DNA of 64,000 nucleotides, from positions 10,110,501-10,174,500 of the forward strand of contig NC_056764.1 in assembly GCF_018687715.1 (NCBI RefSeq), read 5' to 3'. Source of the stretch: Carya illinoinensis. Taxonomy: Eukaryota; Streptophyta; Magnoliopsida; Fagales; Juglandaceae. Of the stretch, positions 35,092 through 47,094 are shown in pieces. The notes beneath the pieces were generated by a model, which was given only the letters and a program-made list of their open reading frames with translations, was not told the origin of the DNA and ran no database searches. The number at the start of each line of letters is the position of its first letter. Position 1 is the stretch's first letter. A program made the translations under genes and the position numbers.

Positions 35092-37790
35092 CGTGGCGGA
35101 ACTAGGAATTTGTTATAGGGGGCCAAGCAAAGCTAAAAATATAACAACTATACAATTTTTCCTGCGGTATAGAACAATCTGATAGTAAAATCTAAAATGA
35201 AAATAAATCATGTTTATACAACCTATGATTAAAAAAGTATATCATGTGTCAAGAACAATATATCATTGAAATAATATAAAGACATTCAGACAAATATATC
35301 AAACAAAATAAACACAGAATGTCTAAATTTGTAACTTACATTTTTTTTTAAAAACAAAATATTAAGTATTGAATCTAAATAAAAACTCTTAGCTATTTGT
35401 CTTTTAATATAGACAACTAAATTATTTACTAGAAACTCATCTTCAATTTTGTTGTAAAGTCTTATTTTAACAATCTTCATAACTGAAAATGCTCGTCCAC
35501 TAGTCTCTGTAGATACTGGAAGGGTTAAAATAAGATGAATCAATCTATCAATAAGATAGTTTATCTTTGATTTCTCTATCTTTACGAATATTCGACATAA
35601 ATTTGTAATGGATGATAAATTTTGAAACTTTAGATTATTAAGCACATTAATTTCAAAATGCTTCAATTGAAACCTCAAATTAATTTTCTTGTTCACGAAA
35701 AAATGTAAAGGATAATACTTTTTCGTAAGATAGCAGATATTATCAATTTTAAAGGATTTATAAGCATTATTTGGATCTAAAGCTGAGCTAAGAGTTAAAA
35801 GTTTTGTCACTCATTCACCAAACCTATTATCAAGTTCTTGCATTTGAAAGTCTATATAGTATTAAATATTTCAAAATAATAATGATGCTCTATCGTAATG
35901 TGATCTCGTTGATGACAACTACAACGTTGTACATAACGAGAGCTCAATTATGAAATGTTAGTATCAAATTTTTTGGAGAAAGAGACAACATTTTCAAGCT
36001 AATTTTTCCAACCTTCATTTCTCAACTTTTCGATGAGTCCTTTTATAGTAGAAACCATATTTATGGCATTCAAGATGTCTTGAGATTTTTGCTGCAAAAC
36101 TTAATAAGAAATATCAATAGTAATCATGATTTTATTCATTAAATGTAAAATAAATGTAAATCAGAATGATGCAACCATTTTATAAGCAGCATTTGCATTC
36201 CTGTGTTAAGAGTATATGGATTCTTCTTTTATTATGTTTTCAAGCTTCCAGCAAATGGCTTCAAACATTCATAGTCGATTACAAATAGAATAAAAAAGAG
36301 AACACCAACGAGAATCATTGGCTTGTTTGACAGTGCCAATTTGGTTAGCTCATTTTTTACTTTCAAGTTCATCAATAGCTATCACACGTGCAATTTGCAT
36401 TACCTGAACAGCTTGTAGTTCATCATGATGCTTACATGAAGTTCCCACCACATTAATAATGAAATTCAAATTTGAGAAAAACTCATAAACATAAACTACT
36501 TCTCTAGATGCAACAACTATTGCTAACTGTAATCAATGAGAAACATAGTAAACATAGTATGCATATGGGGAATCTTTAAGAAAAAACGCTTGCAATAATT
36601 TTCATTCACCACGCATATTACTAGCACCATCATATCCTTGCCCATGAATATTTTGAAAATCAAGACAATGATAAGAAAGAATTGTAGATATTTCATTATT
36701 TAGAGTCAATGCCGATGTATCTTTAACATGTATAAGATCAAAAAATCGTTCTTATATAAAACTGTCATCATCAATATATCTCAAGATTATAGCCATTTGC
36801 TCCATTTTATAATAATATTGTGCCTCATCAACAATAATGCAAAATTTAAAATTTTCAACATCTTTACGAATTTTATTTCATACTTTCTTAGAAGGAACTT
36901 CTAAAATCTCTTTTTGAATTTTGGGTGAAGTATACTTTGAAAATTTAGAAACATTTTTCAAAGCAAGTTTTTTAACTTTATCTTTATACGAAGTCAAGAA
37001 TTTAAGCATCTCAAATAAATTACCTCAATTTTTTGACTCAGGGGTCTAATCCTCCTGACCTCTGAAAGCATACTTTGAAATGCAAGCCATCGAACAACAT
37101 CAATAGCAAGTTTTACTCGGAGTCAATTGTTGAGAATTTGTTTGAAACTTTGTGCATTCATTACTTTATCAATATGCTATGATTGTTTTAATAAATCCTC
37201 ACAATATTTCACAGTATTAGTATGATAAAAGTAGAGATCCTTCCCAATATGATTTAAAAAGGCATAATATTAAAAAATGCATACTTTTTTTCCAACTTCT
37301 AAATCTTGTGATAATAAATACATCTCACCCAAAATGTCAAGATGCTTTTATTGTAAAAAAATATAAGATAAATAAGATGTAGCATTATTTGATAGAGAAT
37401 ACTCTAGCCAAGATGCAAATTGTATAAACCAAGAAGCTTGGAAGTGACAATGATGCTTTTCAGAACCAGAAAATGAATATTTTGAGAGATGTTTTTTATA
37501 TGGACCCATTTTCAAGTAAACTTTTCTTATTTCATCACGTTGATTGACTGAATAGTCTCACATAGGAGAATGTAATCATAGATCTTGTTGTAGAGAAGAT
37601 ATACTAACTTCTTTAGAATCAAGTGTTGCGTATGTAAAATGAATCTCTTCAAACTCTACAATTGGAGAGTTAAGAGGATTTTCCTCATGTTCAACTCTTG
37701 AAATTTTAGAAGAATTTTTTGGAATATCAACTTCTTTTCTTTTAAAGAATGAGTCGATAGTTTTTAATTTAAATATAATTTATGAACCTA
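35092..37790 (-). mobile_element. Decayed hAT transposon (ZMYM1/TTF-like)
   Basis: The left end GTGGCGGAACTAGGAATT (35096) followed by a GGGGGCC segment is a typical end of plant hAT elements with ZMYM1-like transposases. The matching right end is not clear and is placed from the start of the coding remnant and of the next duplication unit. The element lies between the two units of the local duplication. Confidence 0.7.
35292..37765 (-). pseudogene. hAT transposase, ZMYM1/TTF-type, broken
   Basis: Near 37750 the minus strand encodes a SFFKRK-type start, then FQASWFIQFASWLEYSLSNN (TTF-type region, near 37410). The middle has fragments such as LIEKLRNEGWKN and CKHHDELQAVQVMQIA. The end, in an open frame at 35286-35810, carries the hAT dimerisation domain (LILTLPVSTETSGRAFSVMK, then KIEDEFLVNNLVVYI). 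Many stops interrupt the first three quarters. The intact protein would cut and paste hAT elements; this copy cannot. Confidence 0.85.
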
Positions 37791-38072
37791 AATTTAAAAT
37801 TTAATTGAAAATATAAAATAAAGTTAATCTTTAAACACAAAATAACTCAATAAGTCATGAATAAATTAAGAACAATCGTGGAGTCCTATAATCCCTCCAC
37901 AACCAGCAAGACCCAGGTTACCCTTTGAAGCACCATCTGAATTAAATTTGGATTTTATCAACAAGAGAGGTATCCACCTAACGAGGAAGAACCGAGTCAT
38001 TTTCACCCATTAAGAGGGGGAGATGAAAGCACACTCTCCCAAAGTTTGAGTGAGTGTTAGAAGATTAGTGGT

Positions 38073-38308
38073 TTAAAACTACGTTTGGATGTTGAGATGA
38101 GTTGTGAATATTAGTATTTTGTAAGTCACATTAAAATGGGTTTAACTTTTCTAGGTTGAAATTATTTTAACTTTTTAGATTGAAATATATTAAATAAGTT
38201 GAGATGAGTTCAACTTTTTTATAAGAAGTTGAAAGAGTAATGAGTCTCATTAATAATTAGTTTGAGAAAATTGAGTTTGGTTTAACAACCAAACACAACC
38301 ATAGTTTC
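38073..38308. mobile_element. MITE in duplication unit B
   Basis: The ends read AAAACTACGTTTGGATGTTG and, inverted, AAACTATGGTTGTGTTTGG. It is about 235 bp with a TTGAGATGAGTT-type interior. At the same point unit A has no insertion, which confirms it as a mobile piece. Confidence 0.65.
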
Positions 38309-38415
38309 CCAAAAGAATGAAGGGTAATGATATAGATGCAAATGTTTTACAAATGTTTTTAACTTTGTTTTAGATGAAGGCAATTTTGTAAAATAATAAT
38401 ATTCTTACAACTTAA

Positions 38416-38634
38416 TTAGGTTTGGTAACTAAGTTTAAATGCAAAATTCTCATTTTATTTCATTTCATTATTATAACTTTTCCAAATTTCCATACATATA
38501 AAATATAACAAACAATTAATTTTTTCAAATTCCAATTTAGTTTTTTCAAATTTTGAAAGAATAATAATATTAAAATATGACATTTTAAATTTTCATCTAA
38601 AACTAAAAATTCTCATCTCACTCCCCAAACCTAA
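38416..38634. mobile_element. MITE with TTAGGTTTGG terminal inverted repeats
   Basis: TTAGGTTTGG (38416-38425) is matched by CCAAACCTAA (38625-38634), a perfect 10-bp inverted repeat. The inside is AT rich. Unit A has an uninterrupted sequence at this point. Confidence 0.75.
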
Positions 38635-39193
38635 CGTAATATTGTACAAAGCTGACGTGTAGAGCACACAGCTCACATCACTTAAATAATAAGATTTCAC
38701 TTATAAAATTCAAATTCTAAAATTTATATTTTAAATCAAATTATGTGTAAACACTAATTTACAAGAACTAATTTATATACCGACTTGAAAATATAATTTT
38801 TCTTATACAAAAAATGTCTTTATCATATTTTTAAAATAATTAACTATTATCTTTAGATAGGATGGAACAAAAATTAATAAGGACCGTAGGTATAATTCGC
38901 CCTAAACTAGGGTAATAGGAGACTTTTCTTTAAGAGAGAGGTTTATAGACCACTTAAAGAGTTGTAACATTGCACATGGCATCACATGTGAATCATCATG
39001 CACTGTACGTCCAAGTTTTGGCAAGATCCTCGCCCAATTAAAACTTGATTAGAACATGCCTCTCATCAATCAGCCCAACATGCAATCGGTGGCTTCGAGA
39101 GATTCCACTTAGCAGCAATATGATTCTTTACGTATGGCCTCCATAGCAGGCTAGCTAGCTTCCATGAGTGAATTTATGAATATATGTGGGTGT

Positions 39194-39333
39194 TACTATA
39201 AGAAAAATGACTATTTGTAATGGATTATATACGACAAGAATAACTATTTGCGATTAAAATAGACTTATTTTAATAAAAAAAAAATCATTTCACAATAAAT
39301 AATTCGCCACAACCGATTAATTTTCTTGTAGTG
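39194..39333. mobile_element. CACTA-type MITE
   Basis: The right end TTTTCTTGTAGTG is the complement of CACTACAAGAAAA, the hallmark terminus of CACTA elements. The left end TTACTATAAGAAAAA is a changed version. It is about 140 bp with no coding sequence. Confidence 0.7.
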
Positions 39334-39405
39334 TGTATATTGTAAAGGAGCTTTTCAAGACCTTTGAACCTCAATTGAAGTGATCAAGGGGATAGGATAC
39401 TTTCC

Positions 39406-39450
<45 letters not shown>

Positions 39451-40279
39451 GATTGCGATTGCTTCATGATGGGAAGTGCACTCATGTCAATGATTGAAAT
39501 TGAAGAAAACTCAGTTTTCGTTGAACCAACAACAACCGCATGATCATGTTATAGGAGGTAGATAAAAAACCAACAGGATTTTTGGTAGAATGGAGAATAT
39601 CTATGGTAGATAGAATAGAAAGAAAAGGTACAGAAATAGAAGGAGCCAGAAATTAAGTAAGAAAATGTACATGAAAGATCAAGAGAACGATTGAAGAATT
39701 AGGGCAGTCGATTAGGGCAAAATAAAGTATTTGGAGAAGAAAAAGGAAGTTGAAAAAACAATTAATAAATAACCGCATGCGAAGTCTGTGGCCATGCACG
39801 GAGCTGATGATCCATCGTTTAGAAGTGATTTTTCCACCCAAATTGAGATTTAAATATAACTCAATTCAGTAATCGCACATACTTCAAAGGTGTAGAGACA
39901 TCTCTGATGTCTAAGTTAAGGGAATCGCTTGATATTGTTGGTAGAATAAAAGGTAATGTTTGCGTACCTCTTAGAGTGATAGTCAATGGACATATAGAAT
40001 GACGAAGGGGTCCCCTTAGGGCCTTGTAACTACTTTATCCTTCATTTGAAATCAAGTTAGGGGCTCATTATTTATTTCTCTCTCGCTACTTGTAGTTCAT
40101 CTAATCTATAGGGAGTTATCACATTCTCTTAGCTGCTAAGAGTTTGTTGGATTCTTACCTCGTCTATCACAAAGGTTGTGGTTGCGGTCCATAACCCTTG
40201 CGATGTGTTCACTCGGGGCCTAGTTTTTTGGGCTTGGCCTCTGGGTTGTTTAACAGCCTCATCGGGTTTGGTAGGAAAA
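39334..40279. other. Intergenic DNA, no gene seen
   Basis: A (TA)n run lies at about 39408-39443. The part 39850-40270 has more balanced composition and a 71-aa minus-strand frame, but nothing recognisable. It may be an old retroelement remnant; I see no ends. Confidence 0.35.
39408..39443. repeat. (TA)n microsatellite
   Basis: An almost perfect TA run of about 36 bases. Confidence 0.9.
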
Positions 40280-40442
40280 CTATACCATTCTAGATAGTTT
40301 AAACTCTTAATATAATGGATCCTAAAATCATTCGTAAATAACATGATTCAGAAAAATTAGTTTTTAACTTTGAAAGCATAAGTCATTTTTAAAAGGAAAG
40401 TGCATTTTTTTATCAAAGCAAAATTGTTTTCAGATAACTAAG

Positions 40443-40838
40443 GCTCGGTTTGGTCACTGGATATAGATAAATGTTTTCTTCTCATCCAAAACACATTGTA
40501 TTTCATTTCTTAATTTTAAAAATATTACTTAAATAGATAGTAATGAACAATAAAAACTGACAGCAAACAATATGTGAATAGTATAAAATTGATATGAGCA
40601 GTGCAAAACTGACATGAATAGTGCAAGAATAGTGCACAATTTGACTGAAAATTAAATAGTGGGATCCACACATTTTTCAAATTTCAGAAATTAAAAAACT
40701 ATCTTATCTTATCTCATCACTATCCAAACATATATTTTTTTTTACAAACTATTTTATTTCATCTTAACTCAAAAAATTTACTATTATTCAAAATATCATA
40801 TCTTATCTCATCTAAACTGTATATATAAACGAGACATA
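40443..40838. mobile_element. MITE with CTCGTTT-type ends
   Basis: The left end GGCTCGGTTTGGTCACTGGA and the inverted right end ATGTCTCGTTTATATATACA are similar. The inside has ATCTTATCTCATC and matching inverted motifs. Copy 1 runs uninterrupted through this point. Confidence 0.6.
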
Positions 40839-42007
40839 AATTTCTAAAATAGAAGAAAACTATTTACATAAACATTTACGGTGAAACAAATTAGAGACTA
40901 GAGAGCATCCAAGAAAAAAAAAACGAGTGACTTCCATCAATATTTTAATTTTATATTACATTTTTATTTAAATGACTTGATATAAAAATAAAGGGCTTGA
41001 TCGTAAGCTAAAAGACTCCAAAAAAATAAAAAATAAAAAAATAAAAATAAAACAAGAAAAATTCAATAAAAATTGAGTTTTGAGGTGAAGAGAAAAATAT
41101 GTTAAATCAATTAGAGAGAAAACGAATTACATGATATCTATATGGTACTGTTTTTTCAATCACTTAAATCAATTTTTTTTTAGGGAAATACTATTTCCGC
41201 ATAGACTTTCTACCGAAATGCATTTTATTTTATTTTTTTTACTAAATAATGAAAGAATTTTTTTAAATGAATTTCTGATTTTTTTTATTTTTAAAAAATG
41301 TTTAAATACTTTAAAAAAATGTTGAAAAAAAAAATAAAGCCTGATCGGTGAGTGGACATAGCATTGTCCTTTTTTCTGATCCGAACTTTCTCTTTGCCAT
41401 TTAAAAGATTCTGCATAGGATTCTTTGGAGGCCCTCTTTCACAAAGGGCCTTGGCCCTTGAGCGACTGCCTAATTTATAATCTAGGGAGAGCCGGCAAAC
41501 ATCCGGCCGTTAGAGAGATTCCATGAAAGTGGAGTCTTGTTTTTCTGTTTTTTTTTTTTTATTACAATGCTCGGAATGTATGGTGGAGTTCCTAATGTGC
41601 CCTGAAATTAGTCGTTACATGGAAGTACGGTGTGATAAAATATATATATATTGACACACAACATATATATTTTGTGATGACTCGCTTTTACGTGTATTTT
41701 CATTGAAGGGTTGTTTTTAATTTAATTAATATATTAGTTTATTTATTTTAAATTAATGTATTTTAATTAGTTTTTATTTATTTGATATTGCGTTTTAGTT
41801 AATTAGTCGTTTTACTATTTTTTAATCTCGTTTTCGGCGGATTTGTTTTGCTTTCCGGAGTGAGGATTGGACTTCATTTCTTTCCTACATCTTTTCTTTT
41901 CTCTTTTTCCTTTTTCTCTTTTTCTCTTTTCTTTCCTTTTTTTTTTTCTTTTTTTTTTTTTTCTTCTTTTTCCTCCCCTCTCTCCCGCGCGTAAACCCCC
42001 CCCGTTC

Positions 42008-42008
<1 letters not shown>

Positions 42009-42053
<45 letters not shown>
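42009..42053. repeat. (TC)n microsatellite in the solo LTR
   Basis: About 22 units, in the same place as shorter TC runs in the other LTRs of the family (45005-45030 and 52281-52305). Confidence 0.9.
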
Positions 42054-42056
<3 letters not shown>

Positions 42057-43329
42057 CTCTCCCACACCGGAACCATCTTTAATCCAGACCCACCGTCGCC
42101 GGCCACCGTGCGGCACACCACCCCTACCAAAATCTTCCCATCCTTCCGGTGAACCACCCCACCAATTTTCACCGCCAATGGAGCCGCCGTTTGGCGGGAA
42201 AACGCCCAACAAGCCTCACTGATTTTGCTCCGATCCGCCGCCGTCGCTCCACCTCCGGCCACCATCTCTTCACCACTTCATCACCGGCTCCTTGCCGTCC
42301 TAACCCACCCATTTCCGGCCTCTAACAGCCACCGGAACAGCTCCCACGAGCTAGCTTTCCATTTTGGGAAATCCGGCTTTCCTTCGCCGTTTTCGCCGCC
42401 ACCCACGGCCAAACTTCACTTCCATTAGCTTCATAAACATTTTTAGACCATTCCCTATAAATTTCGAGCCTTGGTTTGTCCCCGTTCAAAAGTGGGTATT
42501 TTACAACCCACGGCCACAGTGAATTTTCACTGTTACGTTGCTTTCCTTCCGCCGTTTGCAACGCCGCGTGTTTTCTAAAAATTCCATATAACGCTGTAAG
42601 TATTTTTCAAACCCTACTTTTAGATTTAAATATATTTTGCTCTTTCAATAATTAATTGTTGTTGGTTGGCTGATTTCAGACTGAGTCCGAGGAGTTCGGG
42701 GGTCGGATGGATCGAAGACGGAGTGCTTGGTTTTGCTTGTTTATTTGAGGTGTGAGTTGCATATTATGTTTATGTGCATTTTGTTTTAATCGAGAAAATC
42801 CTGTTTTATTGGCCTAAATGGTTTTGGATGCGTGTGTCTCACGAGCCCAAGCCGGGATGAGTTAATATCCCGGTGGAGCTCCTCTGGTCATTCGGGAGTG
42901 GATAATACTGAGTGACATCCCATGGGTTGTCGCAGGGCGACGACCGGATCGCACGATACGGTAGCGCTGTCGTGTCGACTCCGTGGTCCCTAGAGTGGCG
43001 GGAACTAGAGGATGGCCTGGCCAGGTACCCGCGGGGCGCGAGTCTGGGCATCGCTCGTTTAGGTGTCACATGCGTAGTCATTACCTGCAGTGTGACACAG
43101 AGCCAGGGTGTGCGGATGATCCCTAGGGGAGATCATGGTGCATGCATAACCAGATTATTTTTATGGTTTTCGGATGTGGGCCATTTTCTGGGAAAATGTC
43201 GATGTTTGGTTTTCGAGGTTTTTGATCAATTTTCTGGAAAAATGGTGGTTTGGGCCATTATCTGGGATAATGGCGAGGCTTGGTTTTAAGAATATGTTTT
43301 TTGTTGGCCAAATGAGTTCTTTGGCGTGA

Positions 43330-43530
43330 GTGAAAAAAATTATGTTTTATGGCGCATGTGCATTGGTTTTTGTTTCATGCATATTGTTTGAGTTTTATAT
43401 GTTTTTATCTAGTGGTGTTTGGAGTTTACTTACCTGCGGCACCATTTTTGGTACCGTAGATTTTGGTGCAGAGATCGAGGATGAGGAGGACGAGGCTGAG
43501 CCCGAGGATGCGGCTCCGCCAGGATGCTGA
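43330..43530 (+). other. Small reading frame in the solo LTR, ending EPEDAAPPGC
   Basis: The 66-aa frame has a hydrophobic stretch (residues about 8-45), an acidic run and the end EPEDAAPPGC. The same frame and end occur in all four LTRs of this family in the window. No known family is recognised. Whether it is ever translated is unknown. Confidence 0.35.
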
Positions 43531-43870
43531 AGTTTATGCTTTGTATTTAGTTTAAAATTATATTTGTGTCTTGTAATATTTATTTATGTATGTTTTGAAT
43601 AGTTTTGTATTAAACAAGAAAAATTCTGGTAGTTAGTTATTGACTTGCTTTTCGCTGCGTATTTCTTGTGCACATTCATCGTTTTTTCACACACTTGGCA
43701 CACGTCGATATGGTGATGACCCGTGATGTCATCATCCGGACGTCTTGATTTTTCCGTGTTCGTGCATGGGAATTTGGGGGCGCCACATATTTAATTATCT
43801 CGTGGGTGGTGTGACCAGAATTAAGTAATAGGAGAATTGCCTTTTGATGGATTTCTAAAGGTAATTATCG

Positions 43871-44647
43871 AAGACTTGATATTTTCTTGATTTAAGTTTC
43901 ATAATATTTAAGATATTATAAATAATATCTACAGTTATAAATTGTGTAAATGTTACGTTAATCCATTTGAAACAAGTGAGTAAATACGAGACTCACATAA
44001 AAATTTAAAAAAAAAAATTAATAGTGAACTTTACTTTTTTTCAAAATGATTATATAACGTTTGCGTATTTTACAATTGTATGTAACATTACTCTTAAGAT
44101 ATGTAGTTTATCTTGTATTCAACAACAATTGAGAAAGCAAAGATGTAACTCTCAAAGTCTATTTCTCTATTCTTTATCTTCTTTTATATTATATTTTATT
44201 TTCTACCACTAATTTTTACATGTATAAATATATGGATAATGATACACTTACACATACTTTATTAATGTTTTTGCCACCCAACTGTTTTTTTATTTTATTT
44301 TACTATTTGAATCTGGATTAAAAATCTCAGAACATGACATAGCATAATCTAGATGAAAATAAATTAAATCAACCAACATAATCATATAATTTAATTAAAA
44401 ATAAATTCAATTTTATAGTTCGCTTGTAAGAACATTCTTCAATTTTGCTCCTTCCATCCTAGAATTTCAGTATTGATCTTTTCATTTTTTCTTTGGGCTA
44501 GCTCCAAAGTCTTGTAACCAAAGTCCTTCTATAACAAGGGCTTTGTGGCATCTCCGTGTCAACCCATTCAAAAAAACTTCAATGAGTCCTAATTTTAGTT
44601 TCTTGAAATTAACTTTTTGAGTTGCATGAGGTCCTTAGCTTTGATGG
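43871..44647. other. AT-rich intergenic DNA, no gene seen
   Basis: This lies between copy 2 of the duplication and the full chromovirus. A block at about 44440-44647 has more balanced composition, and on the minus strand it gives short frames without a recognised family. It continues on the other side of the element at 54095. Confidence 0.35.
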
Positions 44648-44652
44648 AATGT

Positions 44653-46818
44653 TGTGATGACCCGTTTTTGAGTGTTTTTTTTCGCTGATATGGTTGTTTT
44701 TATTTTATTTAATATATTAGTTATTTATTTTAATTTAATTGCGTTTAAAAAAAATTAGTTTTTAATTTATTTGATGTTGTGTTTTATTGCCTTTAGTTGT
44801 TTTGTGGTTTTTAATCTCTCTTTGGCGGTTTAGTTTTGTTTCCCGGAATGAGGATTAAACCTCATCTTTTTCCCTACATCTCTTTCCCTTTTTCCTTTTC
44901 TTTTTCCTTTTTCTCTTTTTCCTTCTTTCTTTTTCCCTTCTTTTCTTTTTTTTCTTTCTTTTCTTTTTCCCTCTCTCTTTCCCGCTCGACCCTCCCCCCC
45001 AGCCTCTCTCTCTCTCTTCTCTCTCCCTCACGCCGGAACACCTCTCACCCCCGATCTACCGCCGTCCGGCCATCGTGCGGCTCACCGCCGGTACCGTTCG
45101 GTTCGTCTCCCTCCGGCGCACCTCCCCACCGAAAACCACCCCCATCCGGCCGGCTGTTTGGCTGGAAAAGCTTTCCAAAGGCTGCACGGATTTTGCCCCG
45201 ATCCGCCGCCGTCGCTCCACCTCCGACCACCATTTCTTCACCACTTCATCACCGGTCCCTTGCCGTCCTAATCCACCCATTTTCGACCTCCAACGACCAT
45301 CGGAACAGCTCCCACGAGCTAGCTTTCCTTTTTGGGAAATCCGGCCTCTTTCCGGCGATTCCGCCGCCACCCACGGCCAACCACCACTTCCAATAGCTTC
45401 ACAACCATCCCTAGACCATTCCATATCAATCCCAAGCTCTAGTTTGTCCCCGTTCAAAAGTGGGTTTTTCACAACCCACGGCCACAGTGAATTTTCACTG
45501 TGACGTTGCCTTTTCGGCGCCGTTTGCAACGCCGCGTGTTTTCTAAAATTGCCATATAGCGCTGTAAGTATTTTCCAAACCCTATTTTCAGATTTAAATA
45601 TATATTGCTCTTTCAATTTAATTAATCTGCTGGTTGGTTGATTCCGGACTGAGTCCGAGGAGTTCGGGGGTCGGATGGATGGAGGACGGAGTTGCTTGAT
45701 TTATTGTTTTATGGTTGGTTGTTTGTTTTGGAGCATTGATAATTGCATTTGCATGGCGCATGCTTGTGTATTTATTTTATTTGAGAAACCCTGTTTTGCT
45801 GACGTGAATGGATTTTCGGGTGCGTGTGTCTCACGAGCCCAAGCCGGGATGGGTTATTATCTCGGTGGAGCTCCTCTGGTCACTCGGGAGTGGATAATAC
45901 TGAGTGACGTCCCTTGAGTTGTCGCTGGGCGACGACGGGAGCGGGGCTAGAGGATGGCCCGGCCAGGTACGCGCGGGGCGCGAGTCTGGGCATCGCTCTA
46001 CTCACCGACTCCGTGGCCCTTCGCTGGCGAGGGCTAGAGGATGGCCTGGCCAGGTACGCGCAGGGCACGAGTCTGGGCATCGCTCGTTTAGGTGTCACAT
46101 GCGTAGTCGTTACCTGCGGTGTGGCACAGAGCCAGGGTGTGCGGATGATCCCTAGGGGAGATCATGGTGCATGCATAACCGGTTTGTTTTTATGGTTTTC
46201 GGATGCGGGCCATTTTCTGGGAAAATGACGAGTTTTGGTTTTGAGGCTTTTGATCCATTTTCTGGGAAAATGGTGGTTTGGGCCATTATCTGGGATAATG
46301 CCGAGGCGTGGTTTTTAAGAATATGTTTTTATTGGGCCAAATGAGTTTTTGGCGTGCGTGGAAAAAATGTGGTTTTGCGGGGCATGTGCATTGGTTTTTC
46401 TTGCATCCATGTTGTTTGAGTTCTATGTGTTTTTATCTGGTGGTGTTTGGGTTTTACTTACCTGTGGTACCATTTTTGGTTCCGTAGCTTTTGGTGCAGA
46501 GTTCGAGGAGGAGGAGGAGAAGGCTGAGCCCGAGGATGCGGCTCCGCCGGGTTGCTGATGCTTTGCTTTATATTTGGTTTAAAACCGTATTTGTGTTTTT
46601 GTAATATTTTATTTATGTATGTTTTGAACAGCTTGTATTACGTTAAGAAAAATTCTGGTACTTAGTTATGACTTTCGTTATCCGCTGCGTGTTCTTTCGT
46701 GCACATTCGTTGCCTCTGCACACACTTGGCACACGTCGTTAGGGTGGTGACTCGTGATGTCATCATCCAGACGTCTCGATTTTCCCGTGTCCGTGCGTGG
46801 GGATTTGGGGGCGCCACA
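44653..46818 (+). repeat. 5' LTR of the chromovirus
   Basis: It starts TGTGATGACCCG and ends GGGGGCGCCACA. U3 holds a long run of TTTTCC and CTCT motifs (about 44880-45030), then a CCGCC-rich region. A tandem duplication of about 80-100 bp lies at about 45945-46085 (GAGGATGGCC...GGCATCGCTC). An EPEDAAPPGC frame lies at 46349-46558. A GCTGTAAGTATTTT donor-like site lies at about 45560. Confidence 0.95.
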
Positions 46819-46820
46819 GG

Positions 46821-46832
46821 TGGTATCAGAGC
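46821..46832 (+). other. Primer-binding site, initiator-Met tRNA
   Basis: TGGTATCAGAGC lies two bases after the 5' LTR and is complementary to the 3' end of tRNA-iMet, the usual primer for minus-strand DNA synthesis in plant gypsy and copia elements. Confidence 0.93.
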
Positions 46833-47094
46833 AGTTTGGGCTCTGGGTAAAACCACGTGTCCCGTAGGCAGTACCAGAATGTTTTTTAAAGTTGTGTTTT
46901 TAAAATTATGTTAAGTACAGTTGTTTTATTTGTTTGAGTTTGATTATTTGTTCTTATTTGTTTAGTTATGTTTTTACAAGTTGTTTCTTTTGTTTTGGTG
47001 TGATGTGGTGTTGGTTTTTGGTTCTGTTTTGTTAGTTGGTTTTTATTTGTTTTTGTTTTTCTGAAAATGGGTCAAAGGTTGTGGTGGCAGGAAG

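Larger units (their letters stand above)
37850..39069 (+). repeat. Local duplication, unit B
   Basis: Unit B matches unit A (29500-29726 plus 34472-35091) in order. It carries two MITEs that unit A lacks (38073-38308 and 38416-38634), while unit A carries the copia element. Those insertions therefore probably came after the duplication. Confidence 0.75.
41668..43792 (+). mobile_element. Solo LTR of the chromovirus family, with TATTT target duplication
   Basis: The LTR runs 41673-43787 (2115 bp), from TGTGATGACTCG to GGGGGCGCCACA. TATTT flanks it on both sides (41668-41672 and 43788-43792). It aligns along its length with the LTRs of the full element at 44653-54094. Shared parts are the pyrimidine-rich U3, a TC microsatellite (42009-42053), a CCGCC-rich block, GACTGAGTCCGAGGAGTTCG, a GTGTCTCACGAGCCCAAGCC block, and the acidic-tail frame ending EPEDAAPPGC. 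A solo LTR arises when the two LTRs of a full element recombine and the inside is lost. Confidence 0.92.
40280..43870 (+). repeat. Segmental duplication, copy 2: upstream region without its gene
   Basis: This matches copy 1 (12382-15690) in the same order and orientation. It is interrupted by a MITE (about 40443-40838) and a solo LTR (41673-43787), both with no counterpart in copy 1. Similarity stops at about 43865, where copy 1 is about 70 bp upstream of the aldo-keto reductase start codon. No aldo-keto reductase exon is found downstream. Confidence 0.75.

Noticed and set aside
44440..44647. Possible aldo-keto reductase exon of the second duplication copy
   Set aside because: Minus- and plus-strand translations were compared with the reductase motifs and none matched.
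44836..45396. 186-aa frame in the 5' LTR, repeated in other LTRs
   Set aside because: It is built of the pyrimidine-rich and CCG-rich U3 parts of the LTR (Phe/Ser, then Pro/Ser/Arg runs). Low-complexity composition explains the open frame on both strands.
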